A stretch of DNA of 64,000 nucleotides from Maccoyibacter intestinihominis (lineage in GTDB: Bacteria; Bacillota; Clostridia; Lachnospirales; Lachnospiraceae), in NCBI RefSeq assembly GCF_040096355.1, contig NZ_JBBMEX010000013.1, positions 1 through 64,000 on the forward strand, in the 5' to 3' direction. Position numbers and translations under genes: made by a program. The notes beneath the pieces were generated by a model that worked only from the letters and a program-made list of their open reading frames with translations, had not been told where the DNA came from and searched no databases. This document shows positions 8,364 to 16,817 of this stretch, in pieces (the first letter of the stretch is position 1; every line of letters begins with the position of its first letter).

Positions 8364-9275
8364 ATGTTTTACAGAATCGAAAAAGACAGAGTGGAAGAGA
8401 CCAGTGCCGAAAACTGGGAAAGCGGACAGTCCGGTGTGGCAGTTTTTACCCACAAAGAATGGGAAGAAGAAATGGACATCCGTGCAACTTATCTGCTCGG
8501 ACAGCGTGAGGACAACATCCATTTTTGCAAGTTGGAAAGCCATGCAAATTACCTGTTTGGAACCTTTCATATTCCGGTAAAACGGGAGCATGAAAAGAAC
8601 ATGGGCTTTGCATTTTATATCCTGCCCGGAAAACTGATCTTTATTGATGATAACGGTCTGGTGCAGGCACATATCAAGAAAATCATTGCGGGAAAAGTAC
8701 ACAGCGGTTGCAATCTGGAAAAGTTTTTTTATGATTTTTTAATATCCCTGATCGATGAAGACCTGATCTATTTAGCAGTATTAGAAAAAGAGATCACAAA
8801 AATGGAAGAGAGCATGGTGGAGGACGAGCTAAAGGACTTCAACTACCGGATGCTGCATCTGAAAAAAGAGATTTCAAGGCTGTACCGCTACTACAGCCAG
8901 CTTGCCGATCTGGGCGAAAATCTGTATGAGAATGAAAAGGAATTTTTTGAAAAAAAGCATACCGGAGTCTTTCGGATTTTTGCGGAGCGTACAACAAGAC
9001 TTCAGGAGGAGACACAGGTGCTTCGGGAATATGCCATGCAGGTGCAGGATGTCTATCAGTCCGAGATCGGGATACGGCAGAATAATGTCATGAAAGTGCT
9101 GACCATTGTTACAACAGTATTTTTGCCGCTGACTCTGATCGCCGGCTGGTATGGCATGAACTTTGTCTATATGCCGGAGCTGAAATGGGTCTACGGATAT
9201 CCGGTCGCGATCGGTGCAAGTATCCTAGTCATCATCGTGAGCCTTTGGATTTTTAAAAAGAAAAAATATCTGTAA
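8364..9275 (+). CDS. corA: CorA family magnesium/divalent cation transporter
   Basis: A 303-residue CorA-type channel. The long acidic, coiled N-terminal cytoplasmic domain precedes two C-terminal transmembrane helices. The selectivity motif GMN (WYGMNF) sits at residues 264-266 between them, and the lysine-rich tail KKKK follows. ATG 8364 is chosen because GGAGGGAGAG lies just upstream. An in-frame start at 8337 lacks a site. It probably mediates Mg2+ uptake. It is monocistronic, with the trpB-like gene following after about 80 bp. Confidence 0.92.
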   Translation: MFYRIEKDRVEETSAENWESGQSGVAVFTHKEWEEEMDIRATYLLGQREDNIHFCKLESHANYLFGTFHIPVKREHEKNMGFAFYILPGKLIFIDDNGLVQAHIKKIIAGKVHSGCNLEKFFYDFLISLIDEDLIYLAVLEKEITKMEESMVEDELKDFNYRMLHLKKEISRLYRYYSQLADLGENLYENEKEFFEKKHTGVFRIFAERTTRLQEETQVLREYAMQVQDVYQSEIGIRQNNVMKVLTIVTTVFLPLTLIAGWYGMNFVYMPELKWVYGYPVAIGASILVIIVSLWIFKKKKYL

Positions 9276-9356
9276 CCGAACTGGTTGAATTTACCACAAC
9301 AACGTGTTAAAATACTGAAAACACAAAGATATGCACAGAGAAATGAGGAGTGTCAG

Positions 9357-10730
9357 ATGAAGCAAAAAGAAATCCCTTACAAGATCTACTTAGAAGAAAG
9401 CGAAATGCCAAAGGAATGGTATAACGTTCGTGCCGATATGAAGAACAAACCGGCACCACTTTTAAATCCACAGACATTGCAGCCGATGACAGCAGAGGAG
9501 TTAGGAGCTGTTTTTTGCGATGAATTAGTGGCACAGGAATTAAACGAGACCGATCCGTATATCGCGATTCCGGAAGAGATCCGCAGCTTTTACAAGATGT
9601 ATCGCCCTTCACCGTTAGTACGGGCTTATTGTTTAGAAGAAAAACTTGATACCCCGGCAAAAATTTACTACAAATTTGAAGGAAACAATACCAGCGGAAG
9701 CCACAAGCTCAATTCTGCAATTGCACAGGCATATTACGCAAAGAAGCAGGGACTGAAAGGCGTTACTACCGAAACCGGTGCAGGACAGTGGGGAACTGCT
9801 TTGTCCATGGCATGCTCTTATTTTGACTTAGACTGTAAAGTTTATATGGTAAAAGTCTCCTATGAGCAGAAACCGTTCCGTCGTGAGGTTATGAGAACCT
9901 ATGGTGCAAGTGTGACACCATCTCCGTCAGAGACCACCGAGATCGGAAGACAGATATTAAAAGAATTTCCGGGAACGACAGGAAGCCTTGGCTGTGCGAT
10001 TTCCGAAGCAGTGGAGACCGCGACCACAACAGAAGGCTACCGTTATGTACTCGGCAGCGTGTTAAATCAGGTATTATTACATCAGTCCGTCATCGGTTTA
10101 GAGAGTAAGATCGCCATGGACAAATATGGCATCAAGCCGGATATGATCATCGGATGTGCCGGCGGCGGTTCTAACTTAGGCGGTCTGATCGCACCGTTTA
10201 TGGGAGAAAAATTAAGAGGAGAGGCAGATTACGAGTTTATTGCGGTAGAACCTGCATCCTGCCCAAGCCTTACCAGAGGACGTTATGTATATGACTTCTG
10301 TGATACCGGAAAAGTATGCCCACTTGCAAAAATGTATACCCTTGGAAGTGGATTCATTCCATCAGCAAACCACGCAGGCGGCTTACGTTATCACGGCATG
10401 AACCCGGCACTTTCCCAGATGTACGAGGATGGACTCTTAGAGGCAAGAAGTGTTGAGCAGACCAGCGTCTTTGAAGCAGCAGAGCAGTTTGCAAGAGTCG
10501 AAGGAATCCTTCCGGCACCGGAGAGCAGCCATGCGATCCGTGCAGCAATCGATGAGGCACTCAAGTGCAAAGAGACAGGAGAAGAAAAAACCATCCTGTT
10601 TGGACTGACCGGAACCGGTTATTTTGATATGGTCGCATATGAGAAATTCCACAATGGAGAGATGTCCGACTACATCCCGACCGAGGAAGATTTAGCCAAA
10701 GGATTTGCAGGAATCCCGAAGATTGTCTAA
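9357..10730 (+). CDS. trpB: tryptophan synthase beta-like protein (TrpB2 type)
   Basis: A 457-residue PLP enzyme of the TrpB2 subgroup (longer than TrpB1), which joins indole and serine. The PLP lysine lies in NNTSGSHKLNS (K117) and the phosphate loop is GCAGGGSN. ATG 9357 follows GAGGAG. No trpA or other trp gene is adjacent. TrpB2 enzymes often stand alone and are thought to salvage indole or act on other serine-type substrates, so the role is an inference. Confidence 0.9.
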   Translation: MKQKEIPYKIYLEESEMPKEWYNVRADMKNKPAPLLNPQTLQPMTAEELGAVFCDELVAQELNETDPYIAIPEEIRSFYKMYRPSPLVRAYCLEEKLDTPAKIYYKFEGNNTSGSHKLNSAIAQAYYAKKQGLKGVTTETGAGQWGTALSMACSYFDLDCKVYMVKVSYEQKPFRREVMRTYGASVTPSPSETTEIGRQILKEFPGTTGSLGCAISEAVETATTTEGYRYVLGSVLNQVLLHQSVIGLESKIAMDKYGIKPDMIIGCAGGGSNLGGLIAPFMGEKLRGEADYEFIAVEPASCPSLTRGRYVYDFCDTGKVCPLAKMYTLGSGFIPSANHAGGLRYHGMNPALSQMYEDGLLEARSVEQTSVFEAAEQFARVEGILPAPESSHAIRAAIDEALKCKETGEEKTILFGLTGTGYFDMVAYEKFHNGEMSDYIPTEEDLAKGFAGIPKIV

Positions 10731-10764
10731 AGTTTAACAAAATATTAGCGGGCGAATTAATTGA

Positions 10765-10826
10765 TTCCCTCCTACGCAACTGATAGCATGAAATCATGCA
10801 TGTCAGAAGATTAATGTAGGAGGGAA
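10765..10826 (+). promoter_or_regulatory. stem-loop sequestering a ribosome-binding site
   Basis: TTCCCTCCTAC (10765-10775) pairs perfectly with GTAGGAGGGAA (10816-10826). The right arm contains the AGGAGG of the following ldh remnant, whose ATG is at 10833. Inner pairs CTGA/TCAG and GCATG/CATGC extend the hairpin, and ATTTTT follows. It could be the terminator of trpB, an attenuator, or a translation-blocking leader. Confidence 0.65.
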
Positions 10827-10832
10827 ATTTTT

Positions 10833-11306
10833 ATGAGCAGTCATAAAAAAATAAGTATTCTGGGGTCAGGAAGAGTAGGTTCCGACATTGTTATCGTAAC
10901 GCTCGGAAGAGCGCGTCAGCCCGGACAGTCGAGGATCGAACTGGTACAGGGAAATGTAGATATTATCAAAAACGTCATGCCACAGGTAGTGTCCTATGCA
11001 CCGGATGCGATTTACATCATCGTCAGCAATCCGGTCGATGTCCTTACATATGCAGTACAGGAGATTACAGGAATGCCAAAAGAGCGTGTCATTGGACCAG
11101 GAACCCTGTTGGATTCCAGCCGTCTTAGAAGTATTTTAGCGGAGCGGGCAAAAGTCAGTCCGAGCAATGTACATGGTTATGTGTTCGGTGAGCATGGAGA
11201 TTCTTCGTTTGTACCGTGGAACCGGAACTTTCAGACAGTGAAAAAGGACTGCTGATCGACAGTGCAAATATCTTAAAAGATGTCATTCAGACAATTGAAA
11301 TCTAAG
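10833..11306 (+). pseudogene. ldh: L-lactate dehydrogenase, internally deleted
   Basis: The N-terminus has the Rossmann start ISILGSGRVGS but jumps straight to DIVIVTLGRARQPGQSR. Roughly 60 residues of the NAD domain, including the loop with the acidic ribose-binding residue, are missing. VSNPVDVLTYA and the active-site GEHGDSSFVPW (catalytic His) remain. Most of the catalytic domain is then deleted with a frame change: the ORF stops at 11255, while LSDSEKGLLIDSANILKDVI, the normal LDH tail, continues in another frame to TAA at 11306. Two deletions make it non-functional. Confidence 0.85.
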
Positions 11307-11371
11307 CGGGATTGTCTTATGATAGTAAAAGATAATTTAGAAAATAAATGTAACAAAAAGGAGATAAAAAC

Positions 11372-12544
11372 ATGGATTATGCATCAGAATCATTAAAAAG
11401 ACACTATGACTGGAAAGGAAAAATCGAAGTAGTATGCCGTTGTCCGTTAGAGGATAAAGACGACTTATCACTGGCGTATACACCGGGCGTTGCACAGCCT
11501 TGTTTAGAAATCCAGAAAGATGTCAATAAGAGCTATGAATTAACCAGACGTTCCAACTTAGTAGCAGTTGTAACAGACGGTACAGCCGTACTTGGACTTG
11601 GAGATATCGGACCGGAAGCCGGAATGCCGGTTATGGAAGGAAAATGTGCACTCTTCAAAGCATTTGGAGACGTGGACGCAGTACCGATTTGTGTACGCTC
11701 CAAAGAGGTTGACGATATTGTAAAGACAGTCAGCCTGATCGCCGGAAGTTTTGGCGGGATCAACTTAGAGGATATTTCCGCACCACGTTGTTTTGAGATT
11801 GAAGAAAAATTAAAAGAAACCTGTGACATTCCGATTTTCCATGATGACCAGCACGGAACAGCAGTGGTAACTTTAGCAGCACTGTTAAATGCCTTAAAGT
11901 TAACCGGAAAGAAAATGGAAGAAATCAAGGTTGTAACCAGCGGAGCAGGTGCAGCAGGAATCGCCATCATCAAGCTGTTGATTGCAATGGGATTAAAAAA
12001 TGTGATTCTCTGCGATAGAAAAGGTGCTATTTATGAAGGCAGAGAAGGTCTGAATAAAGAGAAAGAGGAAATGGCAAAGATTACAAACAGAAATCACGAA
12101 GCAGGAACTCTTGAAGAAGTATTAAAAGGAGCAGACGTATTTATCGGCGTATCTGCACCGGGTTGTGTGACTCAGGATATGGTACGTTCCATGAATGAGA
12201 ATCCGATTCTCTTCCCAATGGCAAACCCGACACCGGAAATCATGCCGGACCTTGCAAAAGAAGCAGGAGCAGCAGTTGTAGGAACAGGGCGAAGCGACTT
12301 CCCGAACCAGATCAACAACGTACTTGCGTTCCCTGGAATCTTCCGTGGAGCATTAGATGTAAGAGCAAGTGAAATCAATGATGAGATGAAGATCGCAGCA
12401 GCAAAAGCAATCGCATCCTTTGTAACAGATGATCTGCTCAGTGCAGACTACATCATTCCAAGTGCATTAGATAAAAATGTAGCAACAGCCGTAGCCGAAG
12501 CAGTCGCTAAGGTAGCAAAAGAAACAGGTGTTGCAAGAATCTAG
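11372..12544 (+). CDS. NAD(P)-dependent malic enzyme
   Basis: A 390-residue short malic enzyme that decarboxylates malate to pyruvate. It shows the malic N-domain (LAYTPGVAQPC, with catalytic Tyr), the metal-site segment FHDDQHGTAVV, and the NAD-binding GAGAAGIAI. The length fits the bacterial approximately 390-400 residue class. AAGGAG precedes ATG 11372 at good spacing. It lies next to the broken ldh, so pyruvate/malate interconversion may remain while lactate formation at this locus is lost. Confidence 0.93.
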   Translation: MDYASESLKRHYDWKGKIEVVCRCPLEDKDDLSLAYTPGVAQPCLEIQKDVNKSYELTRRSNLVAVVTDGTAVLGLGDIGPEAGMPVMEGKCALFKAFGDVDAVPICVRSKEVDDIVKTVSLIAGSFGGINLEDISAPRCFEIEEKLKETCDIPIFHDDQHGTAVVTLAALLNALKLTGKKMEEIKVVTSGAGAAGIAIIKLLIAMGLKNVILCDRKGAIYEGREGLNKEKEEMAKITNRNHEAGTLEEVLKGADVFIGVSAPGCVTQDMVRSMNENPILFPMANPTPEIMPDLAKEAGAAVVGTGRSDFPNQINNVLAFPGIFRGALDVRASEINDEMKIAAAKAIASFVTDDLLSADYIIPSALDKNVATAVAEAVAKVAKETGVARI

Positions 12545-12560
12545 ATTAAGAAGGCAGAGT

Positions 12561-13136
12561 ATGGAAGAATATTTTGATATCCGTGACAGTGCAGGCAATC
12601 CGACCGGGGAGGTCAAGGCGCGTTCACTGGTACATCGGGACGGTGACATTCATGGAACCTCCCATGTGTGGCTGGTTCGGAAGAATAAAAAGAGCGGCTA
12701 TGATGTATTGCTGCAAAAGCGGAGTGATGACAAGGATTCATTTCCGGGATGTTACGATATCTCTTCCGCCGGACATCTGCCGGCAGGAGCCGATTACAGG
12801 GAATCGGCAGTCCGGGAATTAGAAGAGGAACTTGGAATCGCCGTAAGCCCAGAGGACTTACGGTTTCTTGGCATGCACGAAGGGGACGTAAAAGAGGAAT
12901 TTTATGGAAAACCCTTTCATAATCATGAAATCAGTGCTATTTTTATATTGGAGAAAAACATAGAACCGGAAGGAATGTGTTTACAAAAGGAAGAAGTAAG
13001 CGGGGTCTTATGGATGGATTTTGCAGAGTGTTTAGATGGAATTCGTAAAAATGCATTATGTCATTGTATTTTTGAGGACGAGTTTGAAACATTGGGGGAA
13101 TATCTAGGCATACTAAGCAAAACGGAAACAACATAG
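12561..13136 (+). CDS. NUDIX hydrolase, YfcD/IPP isomerase-like
   Basis: A 191-residue NUDIX protein. The box GHLPAGADYRESAVRELEEELGI fits GX5EX7REUXEEXGU. The opening EYFDIRDSAGNPTGEVKARSLVHRDGDIHGTSHVWLV is typical of YfcD/Idi-like NUDIX enzymes. The substrate is unknown: a nucleoside or isoprenoid diphosphate. ATG 12561 is used, 16 bp after the malic enzyme stop. It leads a close run with the gamma-glutamyl-cysteine ligase and ATP-grasp genes. Confidence 0.85.
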   Translation: MEEYFDIRDSAGNPTGEVKARSLVHRDGDIHGTSHVWLVRKNKKSGYDVLLQKRSDDKDSFPGCYDISSAGHLPAGADYRESAVRELEEELGIAVSPEDLRFLGMHEGDVKEEFYGKPFHNHEISAIFILEKNIEPEGMCLQKEEVSGVLWMDFAECLDGIRKNALCHCIFEDEFETLGEYLGILSKTETT

Positions 13137-13153
13137 AAAGACGAGGCTGAGTG

Positions 13154-14350
13154 ATGGATCTTGCAGGAATGAATATAAGAAAGATTACAGATTATTTTCG
13201 TGCAGGCTGTAAGGAGGATTATAACCGTAGGATCGGAGTTGAAATAGAACATTTTGTTATAAAAGAAGACAATACCAATGCAACATATGAAGAGATAGCG
13301 GAATTGTTAGAAGCAGTATTTGGCAACGAACAGTGCGAGTATGAGCAGCGTTCCCTGTTAGGTTGTGTGACGATGGAGTATGCGATCAGTTTAGAGCCGG
13401 CAGCCCAGTTAGAAATCAGCATTTTTCCAAGAAAGACCGTACAGGAATTAGAACAGATCTACGAAGGATTCTTAAAACGAATGGAGTCCTATTTAGGACT
13501 ACGCCATATGCGGCTCGAAACCTGTGGCTATCAGCCGTATGCAAAAGCCGCAGAGCTGCCACTGATCCCAAAGAGACGATATGAATACATGGATGCATAT
13601 TTTAAGCACACGGAGACCATGGGAATCCGCATGATGCGCGGAAGTGCTTCCACGCAGGTGTCGATCGACTATCTGAACGAGCAGGATTTTGTGAAAAAAT
13701 TCCAGCTTGCTCAGATGTTATCCCCGGTGCTGGCACTGCTGACAGAGAACACAGCGGTCATAGACGGAATTCCCGTAAAAAAACATATTCCACGGACAGA
13801 AATCTGGAATCATGTGGACAAGAAACGATGCGGAATCGTTCCGGGAAGCATGAGCGAGGAATTTTCTTTTTATACTTATGCAGAATATGTCTATCATGTG
13901 CCGCTCATCTTTGCGAAAGACCACGGTATTATTATGCCGACCGGAGAGTGGTCAGCAGCGGAGTACTATAGAGAACGACTCATGACAGAGGAAGAGATTG
14001 AGCATATGCTGTCCATGGTTTTCCCGGATGTGCGGTTGAAAAATTATATTGAAATCCGCATGGCAGACAGTCTTCCAAAGGAAGAAGCATTTGCCTATGT
14101 CTCCCTGATTCGGGATATTTTTTATGGAGGAAATATCACAAAGATACGCAGGTATCTGGGAAATCCGACAGAAGAGGATATTGCACAGGCGAAAGAAAAT
14201 GTCATAAGCTATGGAGAAGACGGCATGGTATATGGAAGAAAGGCAGGCGAGATCTTTGCCTACCTACAGCAGTTTTCCCAAGAACCAATGCAGAAATTAT
14301 TAGAAAAAAGAAGGCATCAGAATGAGCGAGACAACCAGATTGACAAATGA
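13154..14350 (+). CDS. glutamate-cysteine ligase family protein (GCS2/GshA-EgtA type)
   Basis: A 398-residue ATP-dependent carboxylate-amine ligase. It has the early IGVEIEHFVI strand, an LEISIFP segment, IPKRRYEYMDAYF, and MMRGSASTQVSIDY, all typical of the plant/EgtA-type glutamate-cysteine ligases. These enzymes make gamma-glutamyl-cysteine. ATG 13154 follows GAGG, and a GTG three bases earlier is possible. The stop overlaps the next gene by 29 bp, so the two proteins are probably made together. Confidence 0.8.
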   Translation: MDLAGMNIRKITDYFRAGCKEDYNRRIGVEIEHFVIKEDNTNATYEEIAELLEAVFGNEQCEYEQRSLLGCVTMEYAISLEPAAQLEISIFPRKTVQELEQIYEGFLKRMESYLGLRHMRLETCGYQPYAKAAELPLIPKRRYEYMDAYFKHTETMGIRMMRGSASTQVSIDYLNEQDFVKKFQLAQMLSPVLALLTENTAVIDGIPVKKHIPRTEIWNHVDKKRCGIVPGSMSEEFSFYTYAEYVYHVPLIFAKDHGIIMPTGEWSAAEYYRERLMTEEEIEHMLSMVFPDVRLKNYIEIRMADSLPKEEAFAYVSLIRDIFYGGNITKIRRYLGNPTEEDIAQAKENVISYGEDGMVYGRKAGEIFAYLQQFSQEPMQKLLEKRRHQNERDNQIDK

Positions 14351-15671
14351 ATATATTGAGATTACGAAACAGGACATAGAAGCCCATGAGAGGACGGCAA
14401 AAGAGGCAAACGAATATATCCGTAACTCGACAGCGCAGTATCATGGCAGATGTGTCAAAGCACTCTATGTTCCAAAGATTTTTACCGGACGGGAGGAGCG
14501 GATATTCTCTGATCTGGTCAGTACGATGTGTGGCATTTTTTATAAGGTTATGGATGCCTATGCAAAAGACAAGGATTACCGGAGGCTTTTTGGATTCGAG
14601 CCGAAGTTAGAGGAACTGATCTTAAGAGAACCGACCTATGACAGCCCGATCCCGATCGCAAGGATCGACATCTTTTATAATGAAGAAACAGGTGATTTCA
14701 AATTCTGCGAATTTAACACCGACGGAACTTCGGCAATGAACGAGGACAGGGAGTTAAACATCGCGATCCAAAAGACAAAAGCCTATCAGCAAATGGCAGA
14801 AACCCATGAGTTCAAGAGTTTCGAGCTTTTTGATTCCTGGGTGGAGACATTTTTAGAGATTTACCATAGCAGTCAGGATTCCAAAGAATATCCGAATGTG
14901 GCGATCGTGGATTTTATGGAAAATGCGACAGAGATGGAATTTCAGATTTTTGCAGATCATTTTAGGATGCATGGATGCAACGCACAGCTTTGTGAGATTC
15001 GGGATTTGGTATATCAGGACGGAGCATTGTATACACCGGATGGAATGCAGGTGGATGCAATTTACCGCCGTGCTGTCACCAGTGATATCATGAAGCACTA
15101 TGAAGAAGTGGGAGATTTCATTGCAGCAGTAAAGGACAATGCCGTATGTCTGATTGGAGATTTCAGAACGCAGATTGCCCACAATAAAATCCTATACAAG
15201 ATATTACATCTGCCACAGACGCAGGCATTTCTGACAGAGGAAGAAAATGCATTTGTAAAGGCTCATGTACCGATGACCTACAGCATCCATGATGAACGTT
15301 TAAATATAGAAGAAATCTTAACCGAAAAAGACAAGTGGATCTTAAAGCCGGAGGATTCTTACGGTTCACAGGGAATCCATGCAGGGGTGGAGTGCAATGC
15401 GGAGGAATGGAAGGAATACTTCTATAAGGAAAGAAACGATGCAGACAGCACCTATCTGATCCAGGAATTCTGTGTGCCGTATCAGACCATGAACGTGGAT
15501 TTAGCACAGGGCGAGCGTACATTTTTCCCGGTGTATAACCTGACCGGATTATTTACTTATGGTGGAAAATTCAGGGGAGTGTATTCAAGAATCTCAAAGA
15601 GCGAGATCATTTCCACACAGTACAGCGAAATGGCACTGCCAACATTATTTGTGACCCAAAAGAAGGTATAA
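14322..15671 (+). CDS. ATP-grasp ligase, glutathionylspermidine synthase-like
   Basis: A 449-residue protein. The N-terminal part contains CEFNTDGTSAMNEDRELN and PIARIDIFYN, and the C-terminal part contains KWILKPEDSYGSQGIHAG. These match the glutathionylspermidine synthase-type (pre-ATP-grasp plus ATP-grasp) amide ligases, without an amidase domain. Its start lies inside the gamma-glutamyl-cysteine ligase gene. Together they could make a gamma-Glu-Cys-X thiol such as glutathione or an amine conjugate. The second substrate cannot be read from sequence. Confidence 0.75.
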   Translation: MSETTRLTNEYIEITKQDIEAHERTAKEANEYIRNSTAQYHGRCVKALYVPKIFTGREERIFSDLVSTMCGIFYKVMDAYAKDKDYRRLFGFEPKLEELILREPTYDSPIPIARIDIFYNEETGDFKFCEFNTDGTSAMNEDRELNIAIQKTKAYQQMAETHEFKSFELFDSWVETFLEIYHSSQDSKEYPNVAIVDFMENATEMEFQIFADHFRMHGCNAQLCEIRDLVYQDGALYTPDGMQVDAIYRRAVTSDIMKHYEEVGDFIAAVKDNAVCLIGDFRTQIAHNKILYKILHLPQTQAFLTEEENAFVKAHVPMTYSIHDERLNIEEILTEKDKWILKPEDSYGSQGIHAGVECNAEEWKEYFYKERNDADSTYLIQEFCVPYQTMNVDLAQGERTFFPVYNLTGLFTYGGKFRGVYSRISKSEIISTQYSEMALPTLFVTQKKV

Positions 15672-15749
15672 GGGTTAAAGTATAGAAGAATCAGAACATA
15701 GAAGAATCCGAGCATAGAGGAATAATAATAGAAGGATCGAGGAAACAAA

Positions 15750-15986
15750 ATGCGGAAAATGGAATTTAAAATGGAGCGGACAGGACTCTTAGAAGTCGGA
15801 GATATCCTGCCGGTCACAGAGGGTAAACTGCCAAATTCCTATTACTATACCTTAGGACGGGCGTATGCAATGTCTGCAAACTATAAATATAACGAACGTT
15901 TACAGAGCAGAGAAGGAAAAGTCATAGATGTAAAAGAGACAGAAAAAGGATATTTTGTAACCGTGGAATTTGATGAGGAGGAATGA
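15750..15986 (+). CDS. small conserved-looking protein of unknown function
   Basis: A 78-residue soluble protein beginning MRKMEFKMERTGLL and ending with an acidic VEFDEEE. Predicted beta strands (KVIDVKETEKGYFVTVEF) suggest a small barrel. I do not recognise a family. GAGGAAAC lies before the ATG. It sits 78 bp after the ATP-grasp gene in the same direction and may belong to the thiol-ligase operon. Confidence 0.7.
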   Translation: MRKMEFKMERTGLLEVGDILPVTEGKLPNSYYYTLGRAYAMSANYKYNERLQSREGKVIDVKETEKGYFVTVEFDEEE

Positions 15987-16016
15987 CACAAAGAGACCAA
16001 AAAGGGGACGTAAAAT

Positions 16017-16045
16017 TTGACATATTTACGGTTTCGTGCTATTTT
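16017..16045 (+). promoter_or_regulatory. sigma-A promoter of the tetR-like gene
   Basis: TTGACA (16017-16022), a 17-bp spacer and TATTTT (16040-16045), 50 bp upstream of the regulator's ATG. Confidence 0.6.
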
Positions 16046-16094
16046 ATAGCTGTCGTAGAAGAAGGATCATTCCGTTGCAGTTGAGAGGAAATTT

Positions 16095-16661
16095 ATGACA
16101 AATCAGGGAAAGAACGCCGTAGACACATTGTTAGCGGAAAGTTTTAAAGAGCTGACCTTAAAACAGCCGATAGAAAAGATTACAATTAAGGAAATTACAG
16201 ATAAAGCGGGAGTCATCCGTCCGACATTTTATAATCATTTTCAAGACAAGTATGAACTGTTAGAATGGATCATCATGTCACAAATCATAGAACCAATCGG
16301 ACCGCTTCTTCAGAATGGTATGGTGCATGAGGCATTGGTGCTGATGTTTACAAGCATTGAAAAAGAGCGGGACTTCTATAGTAAGGCGTGTAAGTTAGAA
16401 GGACAGAATTCCTTTGAGAGTATTGTAAAGTCCTGTATCAAGCAGATCATCTTAGGAGTTATTGAGAATAAGGTAACCGGAAAGAAACCGATACATGCCT
16501 GGCTGACACCGGATCATTTAGCAGAGTATTACAGCCAGTCCATGTGTTTTGTGGCGATCAGCTGGATCAAGAGCAATATGGTGATACCGCCAAAAGAAGT
16601 GGCAGATATTTATCAATATGTCATAAAACGTTCTTTGGACGAGATATTATCTGAAATGTAG
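16095..16661 (+). CDS. TetR/AcrR family transcriptional regulator
   Basis: A 188-residue repressor-like protein. The N-terminal helix-turn-helix is clear (ITIKEITDKAGVIRPTFYNHFQDKYELLEWII, residues about 27-60). The C-terminal ligand domain resembles TetR_C_33-type domains. It is directly upstream of, and co-directional with, the MMPL transporter and repeat protein, so it likely regulates them. The effector is unknown. Confidence 0.9.
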   Translation: MTNQGKNAVDTLLAESFKELTLKQPIEKITIKEITDKAGVIRPTFYNHFQDKYELLEWIIMSQIIEPIGPLLQNGMVHEALVLMFTSIEKERDFYSKACKLEGQNSFESIVKSCIKQIILGVIENKVTGKKPIHAWLTPDHLAEYYSQSMCFVAISWIKSNMVIPPKEVADIYQYVIKRSLDEILSEM

Positions 16662-16740
16662 TAACAAAATATACACATGGATAGAAATGTATAGGGCGCA
16701 ATACAAAAGCACCGAAATGTATAATCGTAAAAGACAGCAA

Positions 16741-16779
16741 AAAAAGATTGAATATTTATTTATTCGGTCTTTTTTTTTA
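16741..16779 (+). terminator. rho-independent terminator after the tetR-like gene
   Basis: AAAAAGATTGAAT (16741-16753) pairs with ATTCGGTCTTTTT (from 16762) with two wobbles, and nine or more T residues follow. Confidence 0.75.
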
Positions 16780-16817
16780 TACTCAAGTTCGAGATTAAAG
16801 AAAAGAGATGAGGAAAG

